Translations under genes and position numbers: made by a program
Shown: in pieces, positions 16,638 through 23,221 of the stretch
Layout: each line of letters opens with the position of its first letter
How positions within the stretch are numbered: position 1 is the first letter of the stretch
Assembly (NCBI GenBank): GCA_035267815.1
Contig: DATFLK010000045.1
Location: forward strand, 1 to 25,206
Length of the DNA: 25,206 nt
Reading direction: 5' to 3'
Origin: DATFLK01 sp035267815
GTDB lineage: Bacteria; Pseudomonadota; Zetaproteobacteria; Mariprofundales; Mariprofundaceae
Notes under the pieces: generated by a model
What the model was told of the DNA's origin: nothing
Seen by the model: the letters and a program-made list of their open reading frames with translations, nothing else
The model's database searches: none

Positions 16638-17620
16638 ACTCGCGGGATGCAGATCGTGAGGACGGCTTCACCGTTCACCAGATGCCGACCTCGTCGGTTG
16701 ATGAACTGACTGAGCTGATTGAGGGGCTCTCCGCTGACCAGCCCTGGATATCGCCTCGTTTTTTCTACGATCAGAAGGGCTCCGAGCTATTCGACCGCAT
16801 CACCCGGACTCCTGAATACTATCCCACCCGCACAGAGGAGCAGATCTTCGCCCGCCATCTTCCGGAGATGCTGGCGGCGTCTCACTGTTCGCTGCTGCTG
16901 GAGCCGGGAAGCGGTAACTGCGAGAAGGCGGAGCGTTTCTTCCGGTCCGGCGATATCTCGCACTATGTTCCGATCGAGTTCTCCGCCGATTTTCTGATTC
17001 GGGCCTGCCGGTCGCTTCGGCAGCGCTACCCGAATCTTTATATCGATGCGATCTGCGCCGATTTCACCAGCTGCGAGGCCTTGCCGGAGAGCGTACCGGA
17101 ACAGGGGCGAATGCTCTTCTTCCCAGGTTCGACGATCGGCAATTTCGATCCCGACGAGGCCGTCGCACTGATGAAACGTTTTCGGGCGATGGTCGGGCCC
17201 GGCGGCTATGCGCTGATCGGGGTCGACCTGCAGAAGGATCCTTCGGTTCTCGATGCCGCCTACAACGATAGTGCCGGTCTTACGGCCGCTTTCAATCTCA
17301 ACGCGTTATATCATCTCAATGCCCGTCTGGGTTGCGACTTCAGACCGGAGCATTTTATGCATCGCGCCTTCTATGACGAGGAGGTGGGACGGGTGGAGAT
17401 GCATCTGGTCTGCCGGGACGATACCGAGGTGGGTCTCGGGGACCACAGGGTTACTCTGCACGCCGGCCAGAGCATCCATACCGAGAGTTCGTGGAAGTAC
17501 ACGAAAGAGGGCTTTCATCGTCTTGCCGGCCGGGCCGATTTCGAGGCGGTGGATGTCTGGACCGATCCTCGGCAGTGGTTCTCGGTGCACCTGCTGCGGG
17601 CAGGGGCCAAGGTAGGGTAG
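16634..17620 (+). CDS. egtD: L-histidine N(alpha)-methyltransferase EgtD
   Basis: A 328-residue SAM-dependent methyltransferase that trimethylates histidine to hercynine. Motifs are YYPTRTEEQIF (62-72), the SAM loop LEPGSGNCEK (89-98), FFPGSTIGNFDPDEA (162-176) and YNDSAGLTAAFN (210-221), the last contributing to histidine binding. The start overlaps the egtB stop and has GAGGAG at 16622-16627. Together egtB and egtD give the core ergothioneine pathway. The product must still be released from the sulfoxide by a PLP C-S lyase, and the facing class V PLP gene is the obvious neighbour. No egtA or egtC is visible, which would fit an EgtB using cysteine directly. Confidence 0.95.
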   Translation: MNSRDADREDGFTVHQMPTSSVDELTELIEGLSADQPWISPRFFYDQKGSELFDRITRTPEYYPTRTEEQIFARHLPEMLAASHCSLLLEPGSGNCEKAERFFRSGDISHYVPIEFSADFLIRACRSLRQRYPNLYIDAICADFTSCEALPESVPEQGRMLFFPGSTIGNFDPDEAVALMKRFRAMVGPGGYALIGVDLQKDPSVLDAAYNDSAGLTAAFNLNALYHLNARLGCDFRPEHFMHRAFYDEEVGRVEMHLVCRDDTEVGLGDHRVTLHAGQSIHTESSWKYTKEGFHRLAGRADFEAVDVWTDPRQWFSVHLLRAGAKVG

Positions 17621-17626
17621 GGGGGG

Positions 17627-18772
17627 TTACCGCCCGTCGATGTGTGAAGCCAGGGCAAGCGCCCGGTGCAGCGCTGTGTCGATTACCTGCCTGTCGGTGT
17701 AGAAGTGGGGCGAATAACGGATGCCGCCGCCGCGGTGGGCGCAGATGATGCCTTCACGCATCAATTGCCGGTATATTTGTGCGTGAAACTCCGAATCCCT
17801 CTCCCGAAAACGAAAGGTGATGATGCCGGCGCGGCGGTCGGAACCCTGCGGCGTGACCAGCTCCAACGCCGATTCGGAGAGGATCGCTTCGGCCAGCCAG
17901 GATGTCCGGTTCAGAAGCTCCGATTCAATCCTTTCCATGCCTGTCTCCTCGAGCAGAGAGAGGCTTGCATCCATCGCGAAAGCGCCAAGCATGTTGGGGC
18001 TGCCCGGTTCGAAGCGGCGGGCGGACGTGGCTTCTGTCCAGTCGATGCGATCGAAATCACCGGCGTGCTCGACCATATGCCATCCGTATTGGTGGAGATT
18101 GAGCTTCTTCCGCGCCTCCGGGCGGCTGTAGAAAAGTGCGATGCCCTCCGGTCCGAGCATCCATTTGTGGGCATCGGCGGTGACGAAATCGGCATGGCAT
18201 GCCGCCGCATCGAAGCGCAGGGCGCCGAGTGACTGGATAGCATCGACACAGAAAAGCACGCCTCGATCACGGCAGGCTTTGCCCAACCGCTCCAGGTCCA
18301 TGCGCAGGCCGGTAGCATACTGCACCGAGGATACCGACAGCAGCCGGGTGCGTTCGTCCATTTCGGCGATGATCGCCCCCTCCGGATCATCTCCGGAGAG
18401 ATCGGCGCAGCGCAACTCGATGCCGCGGTTCTGTAGCGATTCCCATACGATCCGGTTGGAGGGGAACTCCTGATTGGTCGAGACGACATTGTCGCCAGCT
18501 TGCCACTCCAGACCATAGGCAACCAGCGATAGACCCTCCGAGGTGTTCTTGACCAAGGCGATATCGTCCACACTCTCTGCATTGACGAGCCGCTTCAACC
18601 GGTGCCGCAACCTCTGCTCCGTCTTCAGCCATGCGAGATAGTCCGCCGCTCCTCTTGTGCAATTCTCTTCGGCAAACGCCTTTACGGCTTCGGCAGTGCG
18701 GCGTGGCCAAGGGGCCACGGCTGCATGGTTCAGGTAAAGGGTTTCGGGGTCGAGGGGGAATTCGGTAGACAT
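17627..18772 (-). CDS. Class V PLP-dependent enzyme (aminotransferase / C-S lyase / desulfurase fold)
   Basis: A protein of about 381 residues of the class V aminotransferase superfamily. Key sites are VKNTSEGLSLVAYGL (74-88, phosphate contact), FCVDAIQSLGA with Asp177, and the Schiff-base lysine Lys203 in TADAHKWMLGPEG. HRGGGIRYSPHFYTD near the C terminus is also typical. It converges on egtD with 6 bases between stops. By context it could be the EgtE-type lyase that completes ergothioneine synthesis, but class V enzymes cannot be told apart by motif alone. ATG 18772 gives MSTEFPLDPETLYLNHAAVAPWP, a normal family N terminus, though no Shine-Dalgarno sequence precedes it. The integrative element begins about 60 bases upstream. 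Confidence 0.85.
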   Translation of the reverse strand: MSTEFPLDPETLYLNHAAVAPWPRRTAEAVKAFAEENCTRGAADYLAWLKTEQRLRHRLKRLVNAESVDDIALVKNTSEGLSLVAYGLEWQAGDNVVSTNQEFPSNRIVWESLQNRGIELRCADLSGDDPEGAIIAEMDERTRLLSVSSVQYATGLRMDLERLGKACRDRGVLFCVDAIQSLGALRFDAAACHADFVTADAHKWMLGPEGIALFYSRPEARKKLNLHQYGWHMVEHAGDFDRIDWTEATSARRFEPGSPNMLGAFAMDASLSLLEETGMERIESELLNRTSWLAEAILSESALELVTPQGSDRRAGIITFRFRERDSEFHAQIYRQLMREGIICAHRGGGIRYSPHFYTDRQVIDTALHRALALASHIDGR

Positions 18773-18831
18773 GGAGGCAGTGAAAATCGAATTGAACCGG
18801 ACGTCAATGGCCGCAGAGGGGGTTAGTGGTG

Positions 18832-18849
18832 CCGGGAGCGGGAGTCGAA
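18832..18849. repeat. attL core of the integrative element
   Basis: An 18-bp sequence identical to 24392-24409. With the flanking GTGGT (18826-18830) the match is 23 of 24 bases, the one difference being G at 18831 against A at 24391. It reads as the last part of a tRNA-Leu gene on the minus strand but has no tRNA 5' portion attached, so it is the displaced chromosomal 3' end. Confidence 0.88.
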
Positions 18850-18951
18850 ACCTCCCGCAGGTACTCTGAGAGACATGGAAAATCACGTAGAATCCCAAGC
18901 AATTACAGGCGAAACGCCCTAAAGGGGCATTCCCCCGAATCGGACCAAAAT

Positions 18952-20451
18952 ATGCCGAAAAGTGCCTCCATTGGGCACGGATTGGTCACAAACCCTGACA
19001 ACTTCTGGACTTCCCTTAAGCGTATGTCTGATCAGTACGTGCACCTTTGTATCCGTGTTGCTGGTGCTGCTGATTCTAAGTTTGCCGCATTCGGCAAGCT
19101 CTCCGATTTCTGTCAGATGATCGGTGTCGATATGCCTGAGTTGTCGGAATCTGTTTCAGTGGAGGGCGCAGTTCAACGTCTTGTTTCTGAGCATTGGTGG
19201 CGTCGCGTCCTTCGTCGGAAATTCATGTATGAGCTAGAGTCTCAAGCCATCATTGAAAGCCGCGTGAGCCTCTACAAGAGCATTTATGTTTCCTCCGAAG
19301 GGTTGGGGCTTCATCGGAATCAGAAGGCCCGTAATCGTCGTCTGTTGGAGCACCTTCGCGCTGTGAATGAGGAGGGCGAGGAATACTCCCTTGCTGAGTT
19401 GGCCGATACCTCGGTTGCTAATCCTGAGAACCGGCGCAATGAACTCATGTGCCGCATCGCTGGCTTTGAAAACTACGCCAACGAACTTGGGCATGTCGGT
19501 CTGTTTTGGACGATCACTTGCCCTAGCCGTATGCACTCAACCTCTAGTCTCTCTGGTGAGCCTAATCCCAAGTTCGATGGCACCACCCCGGATCAGGCGC
19601 AGGCTTATCTCTGCGGCCTTTGGGCCTGTATTCGGTCGAAGTTCCAGCGGATGGGCCTTCAACCCTACGGCTTCCGGGTGGTCGAGCCTCAACATGACGG
19701 CACACCCCATTGGCACGTTCTGGTTTTCCTGCCTCTGGATCAACATGACGCGGCTACCTCTGTTGTCCGTGAGTACGCGCTTCGTGAGGACGGTTCCGAA
19801 TCCGGTGCTGATCGCCATCGCTTTAAGGTGGAAACGATCGATCCTGAGAAGGGGAGTGCCGCTGGGTATATTGCGAAGTACATCTCAAAGAACATCGACG
19901 GCTATATGGTCGATTCTGACCTCTACGGGCAGGACGCAAAGGATAGCGCCGAACGTGTTACGGCTTGGGCCTCCATCTGGAACATTCGCCAGTTTCAGCA
20001 AATCGGTGGCCCTCCTGTCTCGGTGTGGCGCGAGCTTCGCCGTGTTAAGTCTCTTTCCGATGACGAACAGCCCCTAGAACCCGCGTGGCGTGCTGCCGAC
20101 TCTGGTGATTGGTGCGCCTTCATCCATGCAATGGGCGGCGTTTCCTGTGGCCGTGGTAACTACACCGTCAATCTCAACAAAGTGTGGAGCGATGAAGAAA
20201 ACCAGTATGGCGACCCTATCGGATGGATCGTGAACGGCGTTCTTTCCTCTGGTGTTTGTGTCGTCTCTCGCATCCATGAATGGCGTATCGATGAAGTAAA
20301 GCCGGGATCGTTTCTGGCCGAACGGGCCACTGCGGGTCCCGCGCTCTTGCGCGGGTGCGGTGGCGCGGAGCGCCCTTGGAGTCCTGTCAATAACTGTACG
20401 GGTGCGGAGCAATGGGAGTCAGTTAGACCCCCTCCGAATCCTGTATTCTAG
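18952..20451 (+). CDS. HUH replication initiator, phage P2 gpA-like
   Basis: A protein of about 499 residues. The metal-binding HUH motif is GFRVVEPQHDGTPHWHVLVF (240-259, His253 and His255), and the double-tyrosine active site is AAGYIAKYISKN (Tyr306 and Tyr310, three residues apart), followed by NIDG. These features, in this order, mark the replication gene A (GPA) family. GPA nicks one strand and starts rolling-circle replication, with the two Tyr residues used alternately. It is shorter than P2 A, lacking much of the N-terminal part. No strong Shine-Dalgarno is seen before ATG 18952. A reading from 18826 would cross attL and is not credible. In P2 the origin is inside the A gene, and the GC-rich hairpins at 20326-20374 near its 3' end deserve attention. 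Confidence 0.85.
   Translation: MPKSASIGHGLVTNPDNFWTSLKRMSDQYVHLCIRVAGAADSKFAAFGKLSDFCQMIGVDMPELSESVSVEGAVQRLVSEHWWRRVLRRKFMYELESQAIIESRVSLYKSIYVSSEGLGLHRNQKARNRRLLEHLRAVNEEGEEYSLAELADTSVANPENRRNELMCRIAGFENYANELGHVGLFWTITCPSRMHSTSSLSGEPNPKFDGTTPDQAQAYLCGLWACIRSKFQRMGLQPYGFRVVEPQHDGTPHWHVLVFLPLDQHDAATSVVREYALREDGSESGADRHRFKVETIDPEKGSAAGYIAKYISKNIDGYMVDSDLYGQDAKDSAERVTAWASIWNIRQFQQIGGPPVSVWRELRRVKSLSDDEQPLEPAWRAADSGDWCAFIHAMGGVSCGRGNYTVNLNKVWSDEENQYGDPIGWIVNGVLSSGVCVVSRIHEWRIDEVKPGSFLAERATAGPALLRGCGGAERPWSPVNNCTGAEQWESVRPPPNPVF
20326..20374 (+). repeat. GC-rich nested hairpins at the 3' end of rep
   Basis: CCCGCGC-TCTT-GCGCGGG (20338-20355) is a perfect 7-bp stem with a 4-base loop. It is enclosed by outer arms GCCAC/GTGGC (20326-20330 and 20360-20364) and followed by GGCGC-GGA-GCGCC (20362-20374). 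The encoded protein here is far from the catalytic core. Such structures are common near rolling-circle origins, but function is not shown. Confidence 0.5.
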
Positions 20452-20464
20452 TGGAGGTGTACCG

Positions 20465-20707
20465 ATGAACATTCGACCTTTAACCCAAGATGACCTTCAA
20501 CGACAGCATCATGTTAGATCAATGCTTTCCGCATTGGCTGATGTGTATATCGAGCATGTTGTGAATCCATCTTTGGCAGATGCCATTGATGTGCCTGACG
20601 ATAAGTATGAGTTCGATTCTTCTCGGCATGTTTACTTTCTGATGTGCCTGAACCGTGTTTTTGAATGCGTTCAAAAAGACATTGAGAGAGATATGGCTGG
20701 GGAATAG
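20465..20707 (+). CDS. Small unknown protein downstream of rep
   Basis: An 80-residue acidic protein of unknown function. The ATG at 20465 follows GGAGGT (20453-20458), 6 bases upstream and 13 bases after the rep stop, so it is likely co-transcribed with rep. It is predicted mostly helical: an N-terminal TQDDLQRQHHVRSMLSALADVYIEHV helix, a short acidic linker, then a second helix with FLMCLNRVFECVQKDIERDM. No membrane segment or known domain was recognised. An intrinsic terminator follows. As a gene next to a rolling-circle Rep it may modulate replication, but nothing in the sequence shows this. Confidence 0.7.
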   Translation: MNIRPLTQDDLQRQHHVRSMLSALADVYIEHVVNPSLADAIDVPDDKYEFDSSRHVYFLMCLNRVFECVQKDIERDMAGE

Positions 20708-20713
20708 AGATTA

Positions 20714-20748
20714 GGGAGCCTTCGGATTCCCCCTTCTTTATTGTGTTT
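20714..20748 (+). terminator. Intrinsic terminator after rep operon
   Basis: GGGAGCC and GGATTCCC form an imperfect stem around a TTC(G) loop (20714-20731), followed by a T-rich tail (CTTCTTTATTGTGTTT). It lies 7 bases after the small gene and just before the left inverted repeat of the metal cassette. Confidence 0.65.
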
Positions 20749-20751
20749 CAA

Positions 20752-20769
20752 ACCGGCCAGAAGCGGACA
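20752..20769. repeat. Left inverted repeat of metal cassette
   Basis: ACCGGCCAGAAGCGGACA is the exact reverse complement of 22263-22280. The two 18-bp copies flank rcnR-rcnA and nothing else. The match stops abruptly on both sides. Confidence 0.8.
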
Positions 20770-20794
20770 TCCATCGATAACAGCTTCTTGACCA

Positions 20795-20844
20795 TTGCGG
20801 TCTGATGATCGCTTCCTATATCTTATCCCCCCTAGGGGGATATT
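20795..20844 (+). promoter_or_regulatory. Promoter and metal-repressor operator of rcnR-rcnA
   Basis: The near-perfect dyad TATCCCCCCTAGGGGGATA (20824-20842) directly precedes the regulator gene. G/C-tracts flanked by AT pairs are the known operator type for RcnR, InrS and DmeR repressors. A candidate promoter is TTGCGG (20795-20800) with TATATC (20817-20822), 16 bases apart, placing the operator at the start of transcription. The AGGGGG half also sits 9 bases before the ATG and can serve as ribosome site. Confidence 0.72.
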
Positions 20845-20848
20845 GGTC

Positions 20849-21118
20849 ATGACGATACACAGCTCACATCCCGACATCATCAAGCGCTTGAAACGGGCCG
20901 ATGGACACCTGAAGGCCATCGTCGGCATGCTGGAAGAAGGGCGCGGCTGCCTGGATATCGTGCAGCAGCTCCAGGCAGTCGAGAGCGCTATCAGTAAGGC
21001 CAAGAAGACTCTGGCGCACGATCATATCGATCATTGCCTGGAGCACGCGGTACGAGAGGGAAGCCAGGACGCGGACGAGGCCATTCACGAGTTCAAGGAG
21101 ATCACCAAATACCTATGA
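20849..21118 (+). CDS. RcnR/InrS/FrmR-family metal-sensing repressor
   Basis: An 89-residue all-helical protein of the CsoR/RcnR family (DUF156). The family pattern IIKRLKRADGHLKAIVGMLEEGRGCLDIVQQLQAVESAI is clear. Candidate metal ligands are an N-terminal His (His4 or His7), Cys34, His59 and Cys63. That H-C-H-C set resembles the nickel sensor InrS more than RcnR (H-C-H-H), so nickel is the best guess, with cobalt possible. Metal binding should release it from the G/C-tract dyad just upstream and induce the exporter. The ATG at 20849 is used because the longer in-frame start at 20795 would translate the operator. The rcnA start overlaps its stop. Confidence 0.85.
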   Translation: MTIHSSHPDIIKRLKRADGHLKAIVGMLEEGRGCLDIVQQLQAVESAISKAKKTLAHDHIDHCLEHAVREGSQDADEAIHEFKEITKYL

Positions 21119-22248
21119 GCAACGCCCAAGATCTCGTCAGCATGCTTCAGCACGGTACGGTCAACTTGTGGCTGCTAATCCCCAGCGCCATCCTGCTGGG
21201 TGCCCTGCATGGCCTGGAGCCGGGACATTCCAAGACCATGATGGCCGCCTTCATCATCGCCGTGCGCGGCACCGTCACCCAGGCTGCCTTGCTGGGTCTG
21301 TCGGCCACACTCTCGCACACGGCCATCGTCTGGATCATCGCCATCGGTGGGCTGTATTTCGGGCGGCACTGGAATGCCGAAATCAGCGAACCGTATCTCC
21401 AGGTGGCCTCGGCGGTGCTGATCGTCGGTGTCGCTGTCTGGATGATCTGGCGCACCTGGCGGCAGCAGAGGGCTTGCCTGGTCGATCACGATCATGGGCA
21501 TGACCACGACCATCATCATGACGAGGTGAAGCGGATCGATATCGGCCACAGCATGGTTCGGCTGGAGGTGTTCGAACAAGGCGTGCCGCCCCGCTTTCGT
21601 CTGTTCAATGAGAGGGGGCATGCCTGGACTGCGGATCAGGTGGGTATCGAGACCGAGCGCCCGGACGGTACCCGGCAAGTCTTCACCTTCGTGCAGAAGG
21701 ACGGCTTCCTGGAATCGAACGAGGAGATCTCGGAACCGCATGAGTTCGTCGCTCGCTTATCTCTCGGGCATGAGCATCATCTCCATGCCTACGACGTGGA
21801 GTTCGTCGAGCACGACCACCATCACCATGCCATCGCCGACTACGAGGATCTGGACGTGTCGGCACCCGGCTACCAGGACCCGCACGAGTTGGCTCATGCC
21901 AACGACATCCGCCGCCGCTTCGCCAATAAGGATGTGACCACCGGGCAGATCGTCATGTTCGGCCTGACCGGAGGCCTGATCCCGTGTCCGGCGACAATCA
22001 CTGTGCTGCTCTTGTGTCTGCAACTAAAGAAAATCGCCCTGGGAACTCTCCTGGTGCTGTGCTTCAGTGTCGGCCTGGCCGTTACCATGGTGGCCACCGG
22101 CGTGGTGGCTGCACTGAGTGCTAAGCATGTGTCCAGGCACTGGGGTGGTTTCGAGGCTTTCGCCCGCAAGGCACCCTACCTGTCTGGGGCGCTCATCTTG
22201 TGCGTCGGCATCTATGTAGGTTATCTGGGGCTAAATCAACTAATTTGA
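21115..22248 (+). CDS. rcnA: RcnA/NrcA-type nickel/cobalt efflux protein
   Basis: A protein of about 377 residues. The N-terminal half has LLGALHGLEPGHSKTMMAAF (27-46), the metal-transport signature of the NicO/RcnA family, and SATLSHTAIVW. A His-rich loop follows (DHDHGHDHDHHHD, 124-136), then about 95 soluble residues, a second His cluster (EHDHHHH, 232-238), and LTGGLIPCPATITVLLL (284-300). The final helices lie at about 300-377. E. coli RcnA is about 100 residues shorter, the difference being the domain between the two His clusters. It exports Ni/Co from the cytosol. ATG 21115 overlaps the repressor stop, giving a two-gene operon. Its GC-rich codons differ from those of rep and int. Confidence 0.88.
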   Translation: MSNAQDLVSMLQHGTVNLWLLIPSAILLGALHGLEPGHSKTMMAAFIIAVRGTVTQAALLGLSATLSHTAIVWIIAIGGLYFGRHWNAEISEPYLQVASAVLIVGVAVWMIWRTWRQQRACLVDHDHGHDHDHHHDEVKRIDIGHSMVRLEVFEQGVPPRFRLFNERGHAWTADQVGIETERPDGTRQVFTFVQKDGFLESNEEISEPHEFVARLSLGHEHHLHAYDVEFVEHDHHHHAIADYEDLDVSAPGYQDPHELAHANDIRRRFANKDVTTGQIVMFGLTGGLIPCPATITVLLLCLQLKKIALGTLLVLCFSVGLAVTMVATGVVAALSAKHVSRHWGGFEAFARKAPYLSGALILCVGIYVGYLGLNQLI

Positions 22249-22262
22249 TTGGGCTAGACGAG

Positions 22263-22280
22263 TGTCCGCTTCTGGCCGGT
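22263..22280. repeat. Right inverted repeat of metal cassette
   Basis: TGTCCGCTTCTGGCCGGT, exact reverse complement of 20752-20769, begins 15 bases after the rcnA stop and closes the cassette. Confidence 0.8.
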
Positions 22281-22338
22281 ATCAGCCTTTCCTTTATCTG
22301 CCTTGAGTACCTGTTGTTCTAGGTGCATGCTTCCTGTC

Positions 22339-22674
22339 ATGGGTGATCTTTCCAAAGATGATAAGTGGATGCTCGATACTGTTAATCGTGCTATGAAAGA
22401 TTATACGGGCGATGCCACTAAATTAGAGCGAGCCATTGGCGCGCTGTTTATGGCTCGTTATATGGGCTGGAAGTGGATTTACCTCGCACATAGTCGCGCT
22501 ACTGTCCGTTCCTATGAGGGGTTTCTTGGCATTACATTCAAAGACGAATTTCCCGCTGAGGGGGAGGGCATGCGCCGTTCTGTCGCATGGAAGGTTGCTA
22601 GCACTGTAAAGGATTTCTGGCAGGCCGCACGCGGCCAAGTTCCAGAGGCAAGAGGCCCGAACATTACAAAATAG
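22339..22674 (+). CDS. Unknown element-encoded protein
   Basis: A basic protein of about 111 residues without a domain I can name. It contains LSKDDKWMLDTVNRAM, then LERAIGALFMARYMGWKWIYLAHSRATVRSYEGFLGI, and a helical end with AWKVASTVKDFWQAARG. No signal or full membrane helix is evident, though ALFMARYMGWKWIYLAH is moderately hydrophobic. The start is uncertain: ATGs lie at 22327 and 22339, with AGGTG (22321-22325) nearby. It follows the right inverted repeat of the metal cassette. It was probably once contiguous with the rep operon before the cassette entered, but this is inference. Confidence 0.65.
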   Translation: MGDLSKDDKWMLDTVNRAMKDYTGDATKLERAIGALFMARYMGWKWIYLAHSRATVRSYEGFLGITFKDEFPAEGEGMRRSVAWKVASTVKDFWQAARGQVPEARGPNITK

Positions 22675-22715
22675 TTCTATAGCACTTGACGTTCTATATT
22701 TGGTAGGTCTATATT
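22674..22715 (+). promoter_or_regulatory. Promoter of the xis-int operon with repeated GTTCTATA boxes
   Basis: TTGACG (22686-22691) and TATATT (22710-22715) are 18 bases apart and form a good sigma70-type promoter. Three copies of a similar box overlap it: GTTCTATA at 22674-22681, GTTCTATA at 22691-22698 and GGTCTATA at 22706-22713. Copies inside a promoter suggest a repressor or Xis-type binding array. Confidence 0.5.
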
Positions 22716-22754
22716 GGCTCCTAGATGGCTTGTTGTGCCATTGGGGGTTTTGTA

Positions 22755-23045
22755 ATGAAGGCTCGGTTAACTCCTATATCCGAAGTTATTCAAGAGTTGG
22801 GGCTACCCAATGATTCTCAATTCATTGGCTATGTGATCTATTTCCCTGAGAGGGACGATTATTTCTTCCTCACGATTGAAGACGATGATGCTGACTTGCG
22901 TGGTTTCTCTCCAACTCCTCATTTAGCAAAAGTTTTTGATGATTATGACGATGCCCTTGGCATGGCGTCGCGTTTTGGTCGTTTTTCTGAGGTGAGTCTG
23001 CTTTTTGATACTGGCCCGGAATACATGGTTTTCCCTGTCTTATGA
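22755..23045 (+). CDS. Small unknown acidic protein upstream of xis
   Basis: A 96-residue acidic protein (VIYFPERDDYFFLTIEDDDADLRGF, then HLAKVFDDYDDALGMASRFGRF). No known domain is recognised. ATG 22755 follows GGGGG (22743-22747) by 7 bases. An in-frame ATG at 22725 is less likely because it lies close to the promoter. The excisionase-like gene starts in its stop (ATGA), so they form one operon. It may be an anti-repressor, a regulator or a defence accessory, but nothing distinguishes these. Confidence 0.68.
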   Translation: MKARLTPISEVIQELGLPNDSQFIGYVIYFPERDDYFFLTIEDDDADLRGFSPTPHLAKVFDDYDDALGMASRFGRFSEVSLLFDTGPEYMVFPVL

Positions 23046-23221
23046 AATACGTTCTCGCCACAAAGCTCGCCGAGATGTCCGGTATGACTGTCGCCGCTAT
23101 CAATTCAAAGCGGCATCAGGGCAAGTGGCTTGAGAATATTCATTGGAGAAAGACTTCGGAGCGTGTGATTTATTACTGCGTTCCAGCTATCGAACGTTGG
23201 ATCGAGGATCATCAATCGTGA
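23042..23221 (+). CDS. xis: Excisionase-like small DNA-binding protein
   Basis: A 59-residue protein. TKLAEMSGMTVAAINSKRHQGKWLENIHWRK is a winged or MerR-like helix-turn-helix of the phage excisionase type, followed by a strand and the C-terminal helix VPAIERWIEDHQS. Residues GKW and IHW are a common feature of this family. It directs excision together with the integrase encoded next. Its ATG overlaps the previous stop and its TGA overlaps the GTG of the integrase (GTGA). This overlap supports the size and the start. Small size and motif make the family assignment probable but not certain. Confidence 0.75.
   Translation: MKYVLATKLAEMSGMTVAAINSKRHQGKWLENIHWRKTSERVIYYCVPAIERWIEDHQS

Noticed and set aside
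17666..18232. Long plus-strand frame of 188 codons opposite the class V PLP gene
   Set aside because: It is antisense to a gene with clear motifs and has no domain signal or ribosome site.
18826..18850. Second tRNA-Leu gene at the left end
   Set aside because: Only the 3' end is present, without D-arm or anticodon arm, so it is an attachment-site remnant.
18826..18951. Extension of rep back to 18826
   Set aside because: It would translate the attL core, which is tRNA-derived, and the residues do not resemble a Rep protein.
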